From: a bacterium
GTDB lineage: Bacteria > Zixibacteria > MSB-5A5 > GN15 > FEB-12
Length of the DNA stretch: 46,548 nt
Assembly (NCBI GenBank): GCA_030605565.1
Contig: JAUWIB010000039.1
Location: 1-46,548, forward strand
Direction: 5' to 3'
The notes under the pieces are model-generated. The model worked only from the letters and a program-made list of their open reading frames with translations. It was not told where the DNA came from and did no database searches. Position numbers and translations under genes: made by a program. Positions 46,311-46,548 of the stretch are shown piece after piece; position 1 is the first letter of the stretch; the number at the start of each line of letters is the position of its first letter.

Positions 46311-46548
46311 CAAGTTGTTGAAAAACGCCGCAACCGTCATATCCGGGTGGTCTCAGACCACCCCGTCGGCTGCCCACAAAGTATCCAGGCTCTACCCACA
46401 GGGCACGTCACCCTTCGACTCCCAGGCTGTGTCATAATCTACATTGCCGTCGTACAGAGTTGTGGTATCGTAGGGCGTTTTCGTTAGTAACGTTTTTTTC
46501 CGTTCAAATCGTCGTCTGATCGGTCAATATGTCCATGATCTTACAAAT
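46311..46548. other. Region downstream of the PBP gene
   Basis: 238 bp to the window end with no convincing gene. It contains a perfect palindrome, GGGTGGTCT-1-AGACCACCC (46345-46363), related in core to the hairpin at 38000-38025, then an AT-rich tail with a T7 run (46493-46499). Confidence 0.45.
46345..46363. repeat. Perfect palindrome downstream of the PBP gene
   Basis: GGGTGGTCT c AGACCACCC: nine-bp arms with a one-base centre. It shares the GGTCT/AGACC core and GC arms with the hairpin at 38000-38025. It may act as a REP-type repeat or a terminator. Confidence 0.6.

Overview
The window looks like chromosome of a Gram-negative bacterium of moderately high GC. The evidence is a Wzx/Wzy-type surface-polysaccharide locus, two outer-membrane-style lipoproteins and a class A penicillin-binding protein. 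No rRNA or other firm taxonomic marker is present. The mix of Big_5-type lipoprotein, TPR lipoprotein, ROK kinase and palindromic intergenic repeats makes me think of an FCB-group or candidate-phylum lineage such as Zixibacteria, but that is only an impression.

Region 1 (1-28.5 kb) is one long minus-strand O-antigen/capsule locus. In transcription order (right to left) it holds a WbpB-like oxidoreductase; rmlB-rmlA-rmlD-rmlC for dTDP-L-rhamnose; and a pseudaminic-acid block: pseB, pseC, aldo/keto reductase, pseF, class III aminotransferase, pseG, two formyltransferase-like genes, a PIG-L deacetylase and pseI. It then holds wzy, a GT4 glycosyltransferase, a kinase-like/methyltransferase fusion, a KpsS-like protein, another GT4, a short ORF broken by an in-frame TAG, an asparagine-synthase-like gene, wzx, wzz, a rhamnosyltransferase-like GT2 and an SDR epimerase. 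It ends at the right end of an IS3-family element. Many junctions are 1-11 nt overlaps, which suggests strong translational coupling. No initiating sugar-phosphate transferase and no PseH acetyltransferase is present; two formyltransferase-like proteins sit where PseH would be expected.

Region 2 (28.6-33.3 kb) is metF and metH, the methyl branch of methionine synthesis.

Region 3 (33.5-36.3 kb) looks like a small genomic island in the 3' end of tRNA-Phe. An intact tRNA-Phe(GAA) lies on one side, and a 50-bp displaced copy of its 3' half (2 mismatches) lies on the other. Between them are two plus-strand genes: a membrane protein with seventeen exact 33-bp-period pentapeptide-type repeats, and a receiver-domain protein with a C-terminal membrane helix. 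There is no integrase.

Region 4 (36.4-46.5 kb) is housekeeping: a small membrane protein, ROK glucokinase, an intergenic stretch with three hairpins, an MscS channel, a Big_5-type lipoprotein, a TPR lipoprotein and tyrS on the minus strand. A penicillin-binding protein 1A gene diverges on the plus strand.

Most other lines of the ORF track are antisense or out-of-frame shadows. Several track ORFs begin too far upstream; I moved the starts of these genes using ribosome-binding sites and overlaps.
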